NCBI GenBank assembly: GCA_016711435.1
Contig: JADJSY010000019.1
Location: 1 to 64,000, forward strand
Length of the DNA: 64,000 bases
Direction of reading: 5' to 3'
Origin: Lewinellaceae bacterium
GTDB taxonomy: Bacteria > Bacteroidota > Bacteroidia > Chitinophagales > Saprospiraceae
Shown: piece after piece, positions 51,979 through 60,763 of the stretch
Position numbering within the stretch: position 1 is the first letter of the stretch
Layout of the letters: the number at the start of each line of letters is the position of its first letter
The notes under the pieces: generated by a model
The model's database searches: none
Seen by the model: the letters and a program-made list of their open reading frames with translations, nothing else
Told to the model about the DNA's origin: nothing
Translations under genes and position numbers: made by a program

Positions 51979-52052
51979 ATAAACACATAGGCACATAGAA
52001 AACATAGTTTAGAGTACGCTACGCTATGTGTTCTATGTGCCTATGTGTTTAT
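51979..52052. repeat. palindrome, 'ctatgtgttctatgtgcctat' words
   Basis: Left ataaacacataggcacatag / aaaacatag and right ctatgtgttctatgtgccta / tgtgtttat are exact complements around a loop of about 16 bases. The same phrase occurs once, without a partner, at 32286-32312. The right arm includes the stop codon of the DUF1653 gene. Confidence 0.85.
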
Positions 52053-52264
52053 GTAAAAGCAACCCACCGAAAACGCGCCGTTTCCACCCCGTCGCGCGCT
52101 ACCGTTTCCAGAAACATTTTCAGCGGGCGCACAAACCAGCGCTGCTCGCCGTAGAGGGGTTGATACACCACCATCGGTTCGTCCGTTTCAGAATGTGTCG
52201 CTTCTCCGATCACTAAGTAATATTTTCCTTTAAAGTGCTGATAAACACCAGTTTGTAAGGCCAT
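52049..52264 (-). CDS. DUF1653 family protein
   Basis: 71 residues. GVYQHFKGKYYLVIGEATHSETDEP (seen as GVYQHFKGKYY and ATHSETDEP), MVVYQPLYGEQRWFVRP and LKMFLETV match the DUF1653 pattern almost throughout. The family is small, cytoplasmic and of unknown function. It ends inside the 51979-52052 palindrome and precedes the FKBP gene with the same orientation. Confidence 0.85.
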   Translation of the reverse strand: MALQTGVYQHFKGKYYLVIGEATHSETDEPMVVYQPLYGEQRWFVRPLKMFLETVARDGVETARFRWVAFT

Positions 52265-52461
52265 TTTGTGTATTCATCTTGTTATTAAAAACAGGGTTCC
52301 CGAAGCCGGGACGACCCGCAATTTTTCTGATGCAAGAACGAAATAATTTTCCTGCATTTTCGTCATGTACAGGCCTCAAAAAGGCATTACATTTGAGACA
52401 TCAAAAACCTCCGATATTTTTTATTTAAGTATATCAAGCACAATATTTTTGATTAAAATCT

Positions 52462-52514
52462 TTACAAATGCTTGATTATCAACACTGATAACCAATAACT
52501 GATAACGGATAACA
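52462..52514. repeat. 53-bp dispersed direct repeat (partner at 13591-13642)
   Basis: Shares tttacaaatgcttgattatc and the following gataac words with the copy at 13591. It ends 27 bases before the alpha-2-macroglobulin start. Confidence 0.65.
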
Positions 52515-52540
52515 ATTAACCTTTCACCTAACCACACTCC

Positions 52541-55500
52541 ATGCGAAAGCCACTAGCTTACGTCCTGTTCGCAGTAGCCGGATTAACCGGTCTTTTTTTC
52601 CTGAACCGTTCACAAAAAATTGTCAAAAACGAAGCCTACTACGAGGCCATCTCGCAGTATGTCTACGCCCACAGCGGCGGCGCTATCGGTAAAGATGAAA
52701 CTGTTCGGGTTCGTTTTGTCAATGCCGCAGTTGCCCAGGAACAGGTGGGCAAACCTGTAGCGGCCAACATATTTTCTGTCGATCCCAAAATAGAGGGACA
52801 AGCCGTCTGGGAAGACGACCGCACGATCAAACTACAACCCACTGTATCGCTGACGCCGGGTAAACAATACACCGCCCGGGTGGCCCTCAAAAAAATATAC
52901 GCGGATGCACCCGATGTGGCGCGTGTATTCGAATTCGATTTCAATGTGCGGGAAACCGCATTCGAGGTTATCACGGACGGCGTTTCAGCCGACCCCGACG
53001 ATCCGCGCCTGCAACGCATCACGGGGCATGTACGCATCAACGAACCCAGCAACGGCGCCAAAGTGGAGCAAATGTTGCAAGCCAAACAAGGCAACAAAGC
53101 CCTCTTGGTCAGCTGGCAACACAGCGCCGACGGCCTCAGCCACAGCTGGACGGTAGCAGGTGTGGAGCGCTCCAATGTGCGTTCCAAGGTAAATCTGGAG
53201 TGGACCGGCGCCGCGATCGGTGTGGATAAAACCATTAAAAACGAGCAAACTATCTCGGCCTGGGATGAATTCGCCCTGCTATCAGCCCGCGCCGTGCAGA
53301 TAGAAGAACAGTATATCCTGCTCAACTTTTCCGATCCGATTGCTTCCGCACAGGAACTCAGCGGCCTGATTCGCCTGGGAAATTACACCGGAAAAATGCG
53401 TTTTGTGACCGACGGCAATTTTGTGCGCGCCTATCCCGGCGAGCGTCTTTCCGGCGAGTACACGCTACTTGTTGAAAAAGGCATCCGCAATGCTGCCGGG
53501 CAAAGCCTGAAAGATGCCGTTTCCTGGCCACTGACATTTGAAGACCTCAAACCCGGCGTTCGTTTGGTCGGTCGCGGCGCTGTTATTCCACAACAGGCCA
53601 ACGGCGGCATTATTTTCCCATTTGAGGCTGTTGGATTGAATGCCGTGGATGTCGAGGTATTTAAAATATTCAATTCCAATATTTTACAATTCCTGCAAGT
53701 CAACGAAATTGAAGGTTCCGAGGAATTGCAGCGCGTTGGTAAAATCGTTTATCAGAAAAAAATCAACCTGTCGGACATCAACAAGAACGCATCGTCCAAA
53801 AACTGGCAGCGCTACGCCCTCGACCTGAAGGATATGATTAAACAGGACCCGGGCGCGATCTACCAGGTGCGGCTGGCCTTCCAAATCAACTATACCGACT
53901 GCGCAACTGGCGCCGGACTCACGGCGGACGCAACCGGCAATATGATTAGTTCCGGCGCACAACAAACCATCGAACTCGGCCAACGCGACGACGCCGGCAA
54001 CCTCATTTCCATCATGGGCGGCTGGCGCGGACGTTATTTCTCGGATAGCTACTGGGACGACGACTACAACTGGGACAGCCAGGAAGACGCCTGTGCCCGC
54101 GAGTTTTACAACAGCCAACGGTTTATCCAGCGCAATGTATTTGTCAGCGACCTGGGCCTGACCGCCAAACGCGGCCGCGACGGCTCCCTGTTCGTAGCCC
54201 TTACCGACCTGCACACCGCGCAGCCGGTGGGCGGCGTCGACCTGGAGTTATTCAGTTATCAGTTGCAGCCGATTACCAACGCAAAAACGGGTAACGACGG
54301 CACGGTGATGATCGAAGGCCTGCGCGAAACACCGTTTTTATTGGTGGCTACCGGCAAAAACCGCAGGGGTTATCTGCGTATGGCCGACGGCAATACACTT
54401 TCGCTCAGCCGCTTTGATGTGGCCGGCGTGGAAGCCCAGAAAGGACTGAAAGGTTATATTTATGGCGAACGCGGCGTATGGCGGCCCGGAGATTCGCTTT
54501 TCCTGAATTTTGTGCTGGAAGACAAAACTGGTAAAATGCCCGCCGGCCACCCGGTCACCATGGAACTGACCGACCCGCGCGGCGCCCTCCAATACCGCAC
54601 GATTCAAACCAACGGCGTCAACGGCGTATATCCTTTCCATTGCAATACGCGCCTCGACGCGCCGACGGGCAACTGGATGGCCAAAGTGACGGTCGGTGGC
54701 GCCACCTTCACCAAGCAGTTGAAAATCGAAACCGTGAAGCCCAACCGGCTGAAAATGGATTTGAATTTTGGAAAAAAAGAACTGAGCGCTTCGGACGAAA
54801 ACCTGAAAGGAACGCTCAAGGTCAACTGGCTGCACGGCGCTACGGCGCAGGGGCTGAAAGCGAAAGTGGAAATGCAGGTGCGCTCGATTAAAACCGAGTT
54901 CCCGAGTTATAAAACGTATGTTTTCGACGATCCAAGCCGTACATTTTACTCCGAACCGGAAGTGCTGTTCGACGCTGCATTGGATCAAAACGGCGTAGCA
55001 TCTGTTCCGCTCAAAGTAGGCAATGTGGAAAATGCGCCCGGCAAACTGATGGCCAATTTTAAAGTGCGGGCATTTGAAGCGGGCGGCGATTTCAGTACGG
55101 ATAACTTTTCGCTCGACTTTTCTCCTTTCGACCGTTATGTGGGCGTATTTATGCCCACAGGCCGTTGGGGCGATAAAACCATCGATCAGCGCGGCGGTAC
55201 CGTCACTTTTGTAATGGTCGATAAAAACGGCAAGCCCTTGGCCAACCAGAAAATGACGGTGGCGCTGTTCCGCACCGACTGGCGCTGGTGGTGGGACGAA
55301 GATGCGGAATCGGGCGTGGCACAGTTCAACAGCAGCGAAATCAACAACGCGCTGGACCAGACAACGCTGACCACCGACAGCCGCGGACAAGCCACCTGGA
55401 AAGTAAAACCGGACGATTGGGGACGTTTCCTGGTTCGTGTGATGGATGCGGACGGCGGACACGCTGCCGGCGACTTTTTCTGGTCGGGTTATCCGGAAGA

Positions 55501-58192
55501 CCTCAACGACATCGCCAGCCGCAATGCCGCTGCGATGCTGCCATTTACCGCTGAAAAAGAAAAGTACAACGTCGGAGAAGAGGTGACCTTAAAGGTGCCC
55601 GCCAGTGAAAACGGCCGCATTCTGCTGACGCTCGAAAACGGAACCCGCGTGGCCAAACACCTGTGGTTTGACGCCAAAGCAGGTGATAACTTCCTGAAAT
55701 TCAAGGCAGATGAAACGATGACGCCCACGGTGTACGCGCATGTCAGCCTGATTCAACCCCACGCGCAGACGAAAAACGACCTGCCGATCCGCATGTATGG
55801 CGTAACGCCGGTCAACATCGAAAACCCGACGGCTAAACTTTCGGCGCAACTCGATATGCCCGACGTGTTGAAACCCGACGAGTATTTTAATGTCGCTTTG
55901 CGCGAAACCAGCGGCAAAGCCTGCACCTATACCCTCGCCATTGTGGATGAAGGTTTGCTCGACCTGACGCGTTTTAAAACGCCGAATCCTTTCGAGGCGT
56001 TTTATGCCCGCGAGGCGATGGGTGTCAAAACCTGGGATATTTACGACTACGTGCTCGGCGCTTACGGCGCGGAACTGGAACGTATTCTGGCGATCGGCGG
56101 TGACGGTATCAATCAAAAAGCCAAAAACGCCGCACAGATCAACCGTTTCAAACCTTGCGTGATTCACCTCGGCCCTTTCAAACTGGAAAAAGGCCAGGTA
56201 GCCAAACACCGCCTGAAAATTCAGAACTATGTCGGCTCGGTCCGGGTCATGGCGGTTCTGTCTGCGCCTTCCAGCAACGGCGGGCCGGGCGCTTACGGCA
56301 ATGCTGAAAAAACCTGCCCCGTCCGCAAACCGCTCATGATCCTGCCGACTCTGCCCCGCGTATTGGGTCCGGGTGAAACCCTGCGCCTGCCCGTCGATGT
56401 ATTTGTTATGGAAAAATCGGTACAAAACGCCAGTATCAGTGTGCGCGAAAAATCGGGCCTGGTATCGATTGGCGGTACAGGTCAGAATTCATTGACATTT
56501 GCAGAGCCTGGTCAAAAAATGACCTATTTCGATCTGAAAGTGGGTCAAAAAACGGGTGTTGCCAAATTCACGGTCACCGCACAGGGCGGCGGCGAAACCG
56601 CCACGCAGGAAGTGGAACTCATGGTGCGCAACCCCAATCCGGTGGTCACCAACGTTTGGGAAGGCGCCATCGAAGCCGGACAGGAATGGTCTTCCGCTTT
56701 CGATCCTTCCAAATACTCGGATATCCGAACGGCTGTGATTGAAGTCAGCGCTTTGCCGCCCATCAATTTGAGCCGCCACCTGGATTACCTGATTCAATAC
56801 CCGCACGGTTGTGTGGAACAAACGACTTCCACCGTTTTCCCGCAGTTGTATGTCGACCTGCTGACGCCGCTTTCCCAGAAACAAAAAGACGACATCAGCA
56901 AATATGTGACGATTGCTATCGGGAAATTGCGCACGTTCCAGCATTCCAGCGGCGGTTTTGCGTATTGGAGAGGTGGCAATGACATCAATGCCTGGAGCAG
57001 CACGTATGTAGGTCACTTCCTGCTGGAAGCCAAAAACAAAGGCTACGCTATCCCGGATGGTGTGCTGGATCGCTGGATTCAAAACCAGTCGGCCTCGGCG
57101 CGCAGCTGGAACCCGGGTATCGCGGGCAACAACGATTACCACAGTTATCTTACCCAGGCCTACCGTTTGTATACGCTGGCACTGGCGGGCAAACCCGACC
57201 TGGCCGACATGAACCGCCTGCGCGAGGATAAAAATATGTGGGCGCAATCGGCAGGAATGCTGGCCGCCGCGTACGCACAGGCCGGCAAACCCGAAGCCGC
57301 CCGCGATATTTTAGCCCAGAAATGGAAAGAAAACTGGAATTATGAGTACTGCGGCGTCACGTATGGCTCCGATCTGCGCGACCGTTCCCTTCTGCTCGAA
57401 ACCTATACGCTGGTAGGCGATACCGAACGGGCACAGGCACTTGCAGGCTACATCAGCACCGAAATGGGCAAGGAAAACGGCTGGTACTGGAATACGCAAA
57501 GTTTGGCCACGGGACTGCGCGCTTTGTCCAAATACGTCTCTAAAAATGTAGGCAGTGGCCCGTCTTATGCCTACCGCATCGGTGCGGGCGGCCAAAAAAC
57601 GGGCGATGGCTCCAAACCTGTTTCCCTGGTTGATTTTACGGAAGATGCTATGGGAAGTGGTAAAGTAATGGTCAAAAACAATGGAGCGACCCGTTTGTAC
57701 GCGCGTTTGGTCGTTGCGGCTGCGCCGGTCACGCCTTCCGCAACGCCTGTTGCCAGCAATATCGCGCTGAGTGTGCGTTACACCGATTTGAAAGGACAAG
57801 TGATCGATGCCGCTCAAATCAAACAAGGCGTTGATTTTATCGCCGAAGTAACGGTGAAACGCAGTACCGCTTTCAGTTTCACGTTCGACGAACTGGCGCT
57901 GACACAAATCTTCCCCTCCGGCTGGGAAATCACCAATGCCCGCATGGACGGCGGCGTTTCCAACCTGACCAATAGTCCGCTGGACTACCAGGATGTGCGC
58001 GACGACCGGGTGATGACGTATTTCGACCTGCCCCGTAGCAGCGGTCAAAACAAGACGGACACCCGCGTGTACCGGATTCAACTGAACGCGGCCTACGCCG
58101 GCAAGTATTACCTGCCTGCGGTGGCCTGCGAAGCGATGTATGATAACCGGATTCAGGCGACGGCGCCGGGGAAATGGGTGGAGGTGATTTGA
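52541..58192 (+). CDS. alpha-2-macroglobulin family protein, intact
   Basis: 1883 residues. An N-terminal helix (about 4-21) anchors it, probably in the inner membrane or as a signal. It then has MG domains (VRVRFVNAAVAQEQVGKP about 65, GERGVWRPGDSLFLNFVLE about 650, ITFTP-like regions), the MG/A2M block (KYNVGEEVTLKVPASENG, FNVALRETSGKACTYTLAIVDEG) and the thioester domain with YPHGCVEQTTSTVFP (Cys1424, Gln1427). The thioester traps attacking proteases. It lacks the carboxypeptidase/plug insert present in the copy at 35.9 kb. Bacterial homologues protect periplasm or surface, often next to a penicillin-binding protein; none is seen here. Confidence 0.88.
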   Translation: MRKPLAYVLFAVAGLTGLFFLNRSQKIVKNEAYYEAISQYVYAHSGGAIGKDETVRVRFVNAAVAQEQVGKPVAANIFSVDPKIEGQAVWEDDRTIKLQPTVSLTPGKQYTARVALKKIYADAPDVARVFEFDFNVRETAFEVITDGVSADPDDPRLQRITGHVRINEPSNGAKVEQMLQAKQGNKALLVSWQHSADGLSHSWTVAGVERSNVRSKVNLEWTGAAIGVDKTIKNEQTISAWDEFALLSARAVQIEEQYILLNFSDPIASAQELSGLIRLGNYTGKMRFVTDGNFVRAYPGERLSGEYTLLVEKGIRNAAGQSLKDAVSWPLTFEDLKPGVRLVGRGAVIPQQANGGIIFPFEAVGLNAVDVEVFKIFNSNILQFLQVNEIEGSEELQRVGKIVYQKKINLSDINKNASSKNWQRYALDLKDMIKQDPGAIYQVRLAFQINYTDCATGAGLTADATGNMISSGAQQTIELGQRDDAGNLISIMGGWRGRYFSDSYWDDDYNWDSQEDACAREFYNSQRFIQRNVFVSDLGLTAKRGRDGSLFVALTDLHTAQPVGGVDLELFSYQLQPITNAKTGNDGTVMIEGLRETPFLLVATGKNRRGYLRMADGNTLSLSRFDVAGVEAQKGLKGYIYGERGVWRPGDSLFLNFVLEDKTGKMPAGHPVTMELTDPRGALQYRTIQTNGVNGVYPFHCNTRLDAPTGNWMAKVTVGGATFTKQLKIETVKPNRLKMDLNFGKKELSASDENLKGTLKVNWLHGATAQGLKAKVEMQVRSIKTEFPSYKTYVFDDPSRTFYSEPEVLFDAALDQNGVASVPLKVGNVENAPGKLMANFKVRAFEAGGDFSTDNFSLDFSPFDRYVGVFMPTGRWGDKTIDQRGGTVTFVMVDKNGKPLANQKMTVALFRTDWRWWWDEDAESGVAQFNSSEINNALDQTTLTTDSRGQATWKVKPDDWGRFLVRVMDADGGHAAGDFFWSGYPEDLNDIASRNAAAMLPFTAEKEKYNVGEEVTLKVPASENGRILLTLENGTRVAKHLWFDAKAGDNFLKFKADETMTPTVYAHVSLIQPHAQTKNDLPIRMYGVTPVNIENPTAKLSAQLDMPDVLKPDEYFNVALRETSGKACTYTLAIVDEGLLDLTRFKTPNPFEAFYAREAMGVKTWDIYDYVLGAYGAELERILAIGGDGINQKAKNAAQINRFKPCVIHLGPFKLEKGQVAKHRLKIQNYVGSVRVMAVLSAPSSNGGPGAYGNAEKTCPVRKPLMILPTLPRVLGPGETLRLPVDVFVMEKSVQNASISVREKSGLVSIGGTGQNSLTFAEPGQKMTYFDLKVGQKTGVAKFTVTAQGGGETATQEVELMVRNPNPVVTNVWEGAIEAGQEWSSAFDPSKYSDIRTAVIEVSALPPINLSRHLDYLIQYPHGCVEQTTSTVFPQLYVDLLTPLSQKQKDDISKYVTIAIGKLRTFQHSSGGFAYWRGGNDINAWSSTYVGHFLLEAKNKGYAIPDGVLDRWIQNQSASARSWNPGIAGNNDYHSYLTQAYRLYTLALAGKPDLADMNRLREDKNMWAQSAGMLAAAYAQAGKPEAARDILAQKWKENWNYEYCGVTYGSDLRDRSLLLETYTLVGDTERAQALAGYISTEMGKENGWYWNTQSLATGLRALSKYVSKNVGSGPSYAYRIGAGGQKTGDGSKPVSLVDFTEDAMGSGKVMVKNNGATRLYARLVVAAAPVTPSATPVASNIALSVRYTDLKGQVIDAAQIKQGVDFIAEVTVKRSTAFSFTFDELALTQIFPSGWEITNARMDGGVSNLTNSPLDYQDVRDDRVMTYFDLPRSSGQNKTDTRVYRIQLNAAYAGKYYLPAVACEAMYDNRIQATAPGKWVEVI

Positions 58193-58262
58193 ACGTGAAT
58201 CGTGAGTAGTGAATCGTGAGTGAGGTGACATCTGCGAGGTAGGAGCAGGTGTCATCTCATCG
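58193..58262. repeat. left flank of the island: 'gtgaatcgtgag' words and 'gaggtgacatctgcgagg' arm
   Basis: gtgaatcgtgagtagtgaat is followed by gaggtgacatctgcgaggta and ggagcaggtgtcatctcatcg. The latter arm is the complement (with mismatches) of 60048-60090, which lies 1.8 kb further on, so the two form an inverted pair around the small-gene island. Confidence 0.7.
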
Positions 58263-58455
58263 CTTAGTTCCCGCACTTTTGGCTATGATTGGTGGTTGGA
58301 AGTGCGGGAAATAGTTCCACCTTGCTTGTTGTTCATATTTCTTTCAACTGACGCCAGCGCGCCGGTGGTTTTTTTTCAACACCAAGGAGCAACGTAACAT
58401 CACTTCTCAATTTTGGCATTACTGCCTATATTTGTATCAATAAAACGATTTTGAT

Positions 58456-59024
58456 ATGACAACAGTGTTAAATGTGAGCCTGGACGACCTAAGTAGTCAG
58501 TTTATCAGCGATTTAAAACAAAAATTTGGCAAGACGACCGAGGTTGAAATCCGGCTTCAGGATAAATCACCTGCGGACGATTTATTCTCAGAAGATGATT
58601 TTTGGCAAGTTATTGACAAGATTGACTGGTCTGAAAAAGACTCAGAAAACAAAATCAGCCCTGCCGTGAAGATGCTTGCTAAAAAGCCGGTGTCAAGCAT
58701 TTACATTTTTGCCGATAGACTTTCGACGAAACTTTATCACTTGGATACGAGAGCGCATGCAACTGTGTATGCCGTCAATGAACCGGACAACTTCGTATCC
58801 GCAGATGATTTTTTGTATGCTCGTTGCGCTGTGGTTGCAGAAGGAAAGAATATTATGAAAAGGTATTAAACGACCCATCTCAAATGCCGGATGACGTCGT
58901 TTTTGAGCCATTACTTTACCTGGCAGATGACGCATTTGAATTGAAAATGGGCATCCCATTCAACTATACGCCGACCCATAATTACGAAACGCAAAGCAAT
59001 AAAGCAGGCTGGCAACTAGACTAA
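58456..59024 (+). pseudogene. DUF4240 protein, one-base frameshift
   Basis: The frame from 58456 encodes a DUF4240-type protein (DFWQVIDKIDWSEKD, VKMLAKKPVSSIYIFADRL, SADDFLYARCAVVAEGK) but then runs into NIMKRY and stops at 58869. The +1 frame resumes the family exactly (EYYEKVLNDPSQMPDD, EPLLYLADDAFELKMG) and stops at 59022-59024. One missing A near 58843-58849, in ggaaagaa, would join them into about 189 residues. DUF4240 proteins are found in Bacteroidota next to toxin-like genes and are of unknown function. A sequencing error in an A-run is an equally good explanation. Confidence 0.75.
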
Positions 59025-59030
59025 TAACCC

Positions 59031-59338
59031 ATGGCGCATAAAAATTCTGACGATAGTGACGAACTGCACCACCTCTATGAAATTGTGGACAAAGTTGATT
59101 ATGACACGTTCAAATATGGGATTAGTTGTGGTCCAATAAGTAAAAAGATGGGATGTCAAAAAGGATGCGCGTGCAATTACGATTTGCAAACCTGATAGAC
59201 CATTGGGCAAGATTCTTTACGAGAATTCTTATCCATGATATTCCCGGAAGAAGAGAGGCGAAACGCATTGAGCGAGAGTACATTAAGGCATACAAAAACA
59301 AGAATGGAAATAGACCACGAGGTAATTTAACCGACTAA
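59031..59338 (+). pseudogene. GIY-YIG-like nuclease domain, one-base frameshift
   Basis: From the ATG at 59031 the frame encodes LHHLYEIVDKVDYDTFKYGIS (LYEI ... KYG, like the GIY-YIG strands), then shifts; the -1 frame continues MSKRMRVQLRFANLIDHWA (Arg), IPGRREAKRIEREYIKAYK (Glu) and NRPRGN (Asn), in the order of the GIY-YIG catalytic residues. One missing A near 59142-59147 (aaaaag) would join the parts into about 102 residues. Such free domains resemble the C-terminal nucleases of polymorphic toxins. The GIY-YIG assignment is by pattern only. Confidence 0.6.
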
Positions 59339-59418
59339 AAATCAAATAAATAATAAGAAGGTAACGCACAGTACTTCAAGTACAGGAGCTAGAAATCAAA
59401 GTGAAAACACTTGAAGCC

Positions 59419-59553
59419 ATGCAAGAACGCCAAAAAGCGTTTTGGAAATCTAGCATGGCAAGAGATAGAAGAAGCAAATGGCAATATTGGTTAACGACTG
59501 TTGTTCCGTACCTAGCGCTTGCTTTAGGGTTATATAACGCATTTTTCAAATAG
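59419..59553 (+). CDS. small coiled-coil membrane protein, probably 5'-truncated
   Basis: 44 codons from the ATG at 59419. The C-terminus has one membrane helix (YWLTTVVPYLALALGLYNAFF). The frame is open upstream without a start as VQELEIKVKTLEAMQERQKAFWK, which parallels LQIEDLETKLRVMNQAQLDFWK in the gene at 59566. It is therefore a paralogue that seems to have lost its N-terminal half, or has an unseen lesion near 59365. Function unknown. Confidence 0.45.
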   Translation: MQERQKAFWKSSMARDRRSKWQYWLTTVVPYLALALGLYNAFFK

Positions 59554-59565
59554 TATTCAATTTGT

Positions 59566-59907
59566 ATGAAGCCTGAAATATATGTATCAGAAATAGCAAA
59601 TCGGATTATTGAGAATGCTAGGGTCGATGGCCAGCAACTTCATTCTTGGATGAATGGTGAACAGCTTCAGAAGTCCGGTAAAAGTTATGGTGATTACCTT
59701 GATGAAAAGAAGAAGAAAGCTGAGCGCGACGACAGGCATAAAGACCTACAGATAGAAGACCTTGAGACAAAGTTGAGGGTAATGAACCAAGCGCAACTTG
59801 ATTTTTGGAAAGCTCAAAAGCAAAAGAACGTTCAGACTACAGTTATTGCAATCATCAGCGCAGTCCTTTCGTTGATTTCGATGTTCAAGTCCTTTGGATT
59901 TCTATGA
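59566..59907 (+). CDS. small coiled-coil membrane protein of unknown function
   Basis: 113 residues. A charged N-terminal half (EKKKKAERDDRHKDLQIEDLE) with coiled-coil character is followed by a single C-terminal helix (VIAIISAVLSLISMFKSFGF). Not recognised. It resembles the preceding ORF in its coiled-coil and FWK segment, suggesting a tandem duplication. The AT-richer composition and absence from any operon with housekeeping genes suggest acquisition. A tail-anchored toxin-immunity or phage-defence role is conceivable, with no direct evidence. Confidence 0.6.
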   Translation: MKPEIYVSEIANRIIENARVDGQQLHSWMNGEQLQKSGKSYGDYLDEKKKKAERDDRHKDLQIEDLETKLRVMNQAQLDFWKAQKQKNVQTTVIAIISAVLSLISMFKSFGFL

Positions 59908-60043
59908 AGGGATTTACAATTGACCTTTACGAATTCCGCCTTACTCGGTGTTCATGTTCCTTTCAACTAACGCCAACGCCGCTCCTTGGGCGGGAGCTGT
60001 TGGGGGAGTGAGAACACCAAGGCCTGAAAAATAATTTACCGTT

Positions 60044-60090
60044 TCGAGATGTCACCTGCTCGTGCCTCGCAGTTGACACCTCTTCACTGG
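60044..60090. repeat. right inverted arm of the island
   Basis: cgagatgtcacctgctcgtg and cctcgcagttgacacctctt are the approximate complement of 58219-58262 and of one half of the palindrome at 35707-35832. In that palindrome the two arms are about 20 bases apart; here about 1.8 kb separates them. Confidence 0.65.
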
Positions 60091-60103
60091 CGATGAGCCA
60101 TTC

Positions 60104-60140
60104 AAAAAGCCTGACAATCAATTGATTATCAGGCTTTTTT
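60104..60140. terminator. bidirectional intrinsic terminator
   Basis: aaaaagcctgacaatca and tgattatcaggctttttt form a 15-bp stem with one mismatch and an A-tract and T-tract on either side. It separates the island from the convergent Dabb-domain gene. Confidence 0.8.
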
Positions 60141-60197
60141 GTTATTTATGCGAATACTGGATTACTACGAACCAAAATCGCCAAAAGTGATGTTTCT

Positions 60198-60225
60198 CAC
60201 TTCTCACCTCTCGCCTCTCACTTCT
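60198..60225. repeat. 'gagaagtgagagg' words (complement)
   Basis: cacttctcacctctcgcctc plus tcacttc are the complement of the words at 16190-16222 and 46689-46730, just after the 3' end of the Dabb-domain gene. Confidence 0.55.
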
Positions 60226-60227
60226 AT

Positions 60228-60638
60228 TCAGCGCTTCGGCCCTTCCGAATCGTACACAATCACTTTATCCCACAGATGGGAGCAATCAGCAATAAACTTG
60301 AGGTGAATGGGATGCGTTTGATACACTTCCTCCTCTTCCTTGTTTTTAAAAAAGCACAACCAGGAAACAGCGTAACTGCTATCGATCACGCCGCGACTGG
60401 TATCGGCGGGGGTGCCGATATGGCACATTTTGATCGTCGGAACGGCGCTCAATGCTTCCAGGCCTTCCATGAGTTTAGCGCGATCCGCTTCACTTTTCGG
60501 GTTTTTCAGCCAAAAATAGACGTGGTGGATAAACACGTTTTTTTTGCCTTTTTCCAGATCGACAGGAACAGGCAGGGCTACTGCGGCAGTGGCAAGCGAA
60601 GTGCTCGCCAGGAAAGAGCGGCGGGAGAGTTTTTTCAT
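60228..60638 (-). CDS. Dabb-domain (stress-responsive alpha-beta barrel) protein with Tat-like signal
   Basis: 136 residues. MKKLSRRSFLASTSLATAAV is a twin-arginine-like signal, followed by one Dabb domain: NVFIHHVYFWLKNPKSEADR, LMEGLEALSAVPTIK, and YQTHPIHLKFIADCSHLWDKV with the conserved His residues. Dabb proteins form alpha-beta barrel dimers and some bind or modify small hydrophobic compounds; exported versions in Bacteroidota have no assigned function. It is a single gene downstream of the giant adhesin-like gene. Confidence 0.82.
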   Translation of the reverse strand: MKKLSRRSFLASTSLATAAVALPVPVDLEKGKKNVFIHHVYFWLKNPKSEADRAKLMEGLEALSAVPTIKMCHIGTPADTSRGVIDSSYAVSWLCFFKNKEEEEVYQTHPIHLKFIADCSHLWDKVIVYDSEGPKR

Positions 60639-60652
60639 TGTTATTGTAAGAA

Positions 60653-60763
60653 GTTGAGAATGTTGAATGGTTGAGAATGTTGAGGGGTTGAGAATGTTGA
60701 GAGGCTTTGGGTGGAAACCCTCAACCGCTCAACATTCTCAACCCCTCAACATTCTCAACCATT
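60653..60763. repeat. palindrome, 'gttgagaatgttgag' words
   Basis: Left: five imperfect copies of gttgagaatgttgag. Right: the complement (ctcaaccgctcaacattctc, aacccctcaacattctcaac). The loop is about 12 bases. The same words form the palindrome at 33222-33335. The right arm reaches the stop codon of the adhesin-like gene. Confidence 0.88.

Larger units (their letters stand above)
58316..60022. other. AT-richer island of small genes between imperfect direct repeats
   Basis: About 1.7 kb that is visibly lower in GC than its surroundings. Both ends carry a related block: ttgttgttcatatttctttc / aactgacgccagcgc with aacaccaagg at 58330-58386, and ggtgttcatgttcctttcaa / ctaacgccaacgc with aacaccaagg at 59948-60023. 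Inside lie two broken genes (DUF4240, GIY-YIG-like) and two related small membrane-protein genes. No integrase or transposase is present. Confidence 0.6.

Noticed and set aside
58316..60022. Integron-like gene cassettes with attC sites
   Set aside because: The flanking repeats form imperfect hairpins, but the RYYYAAC and GTTRRRY core sites do not fit and there is no integrase, so an integron cannot be supported.
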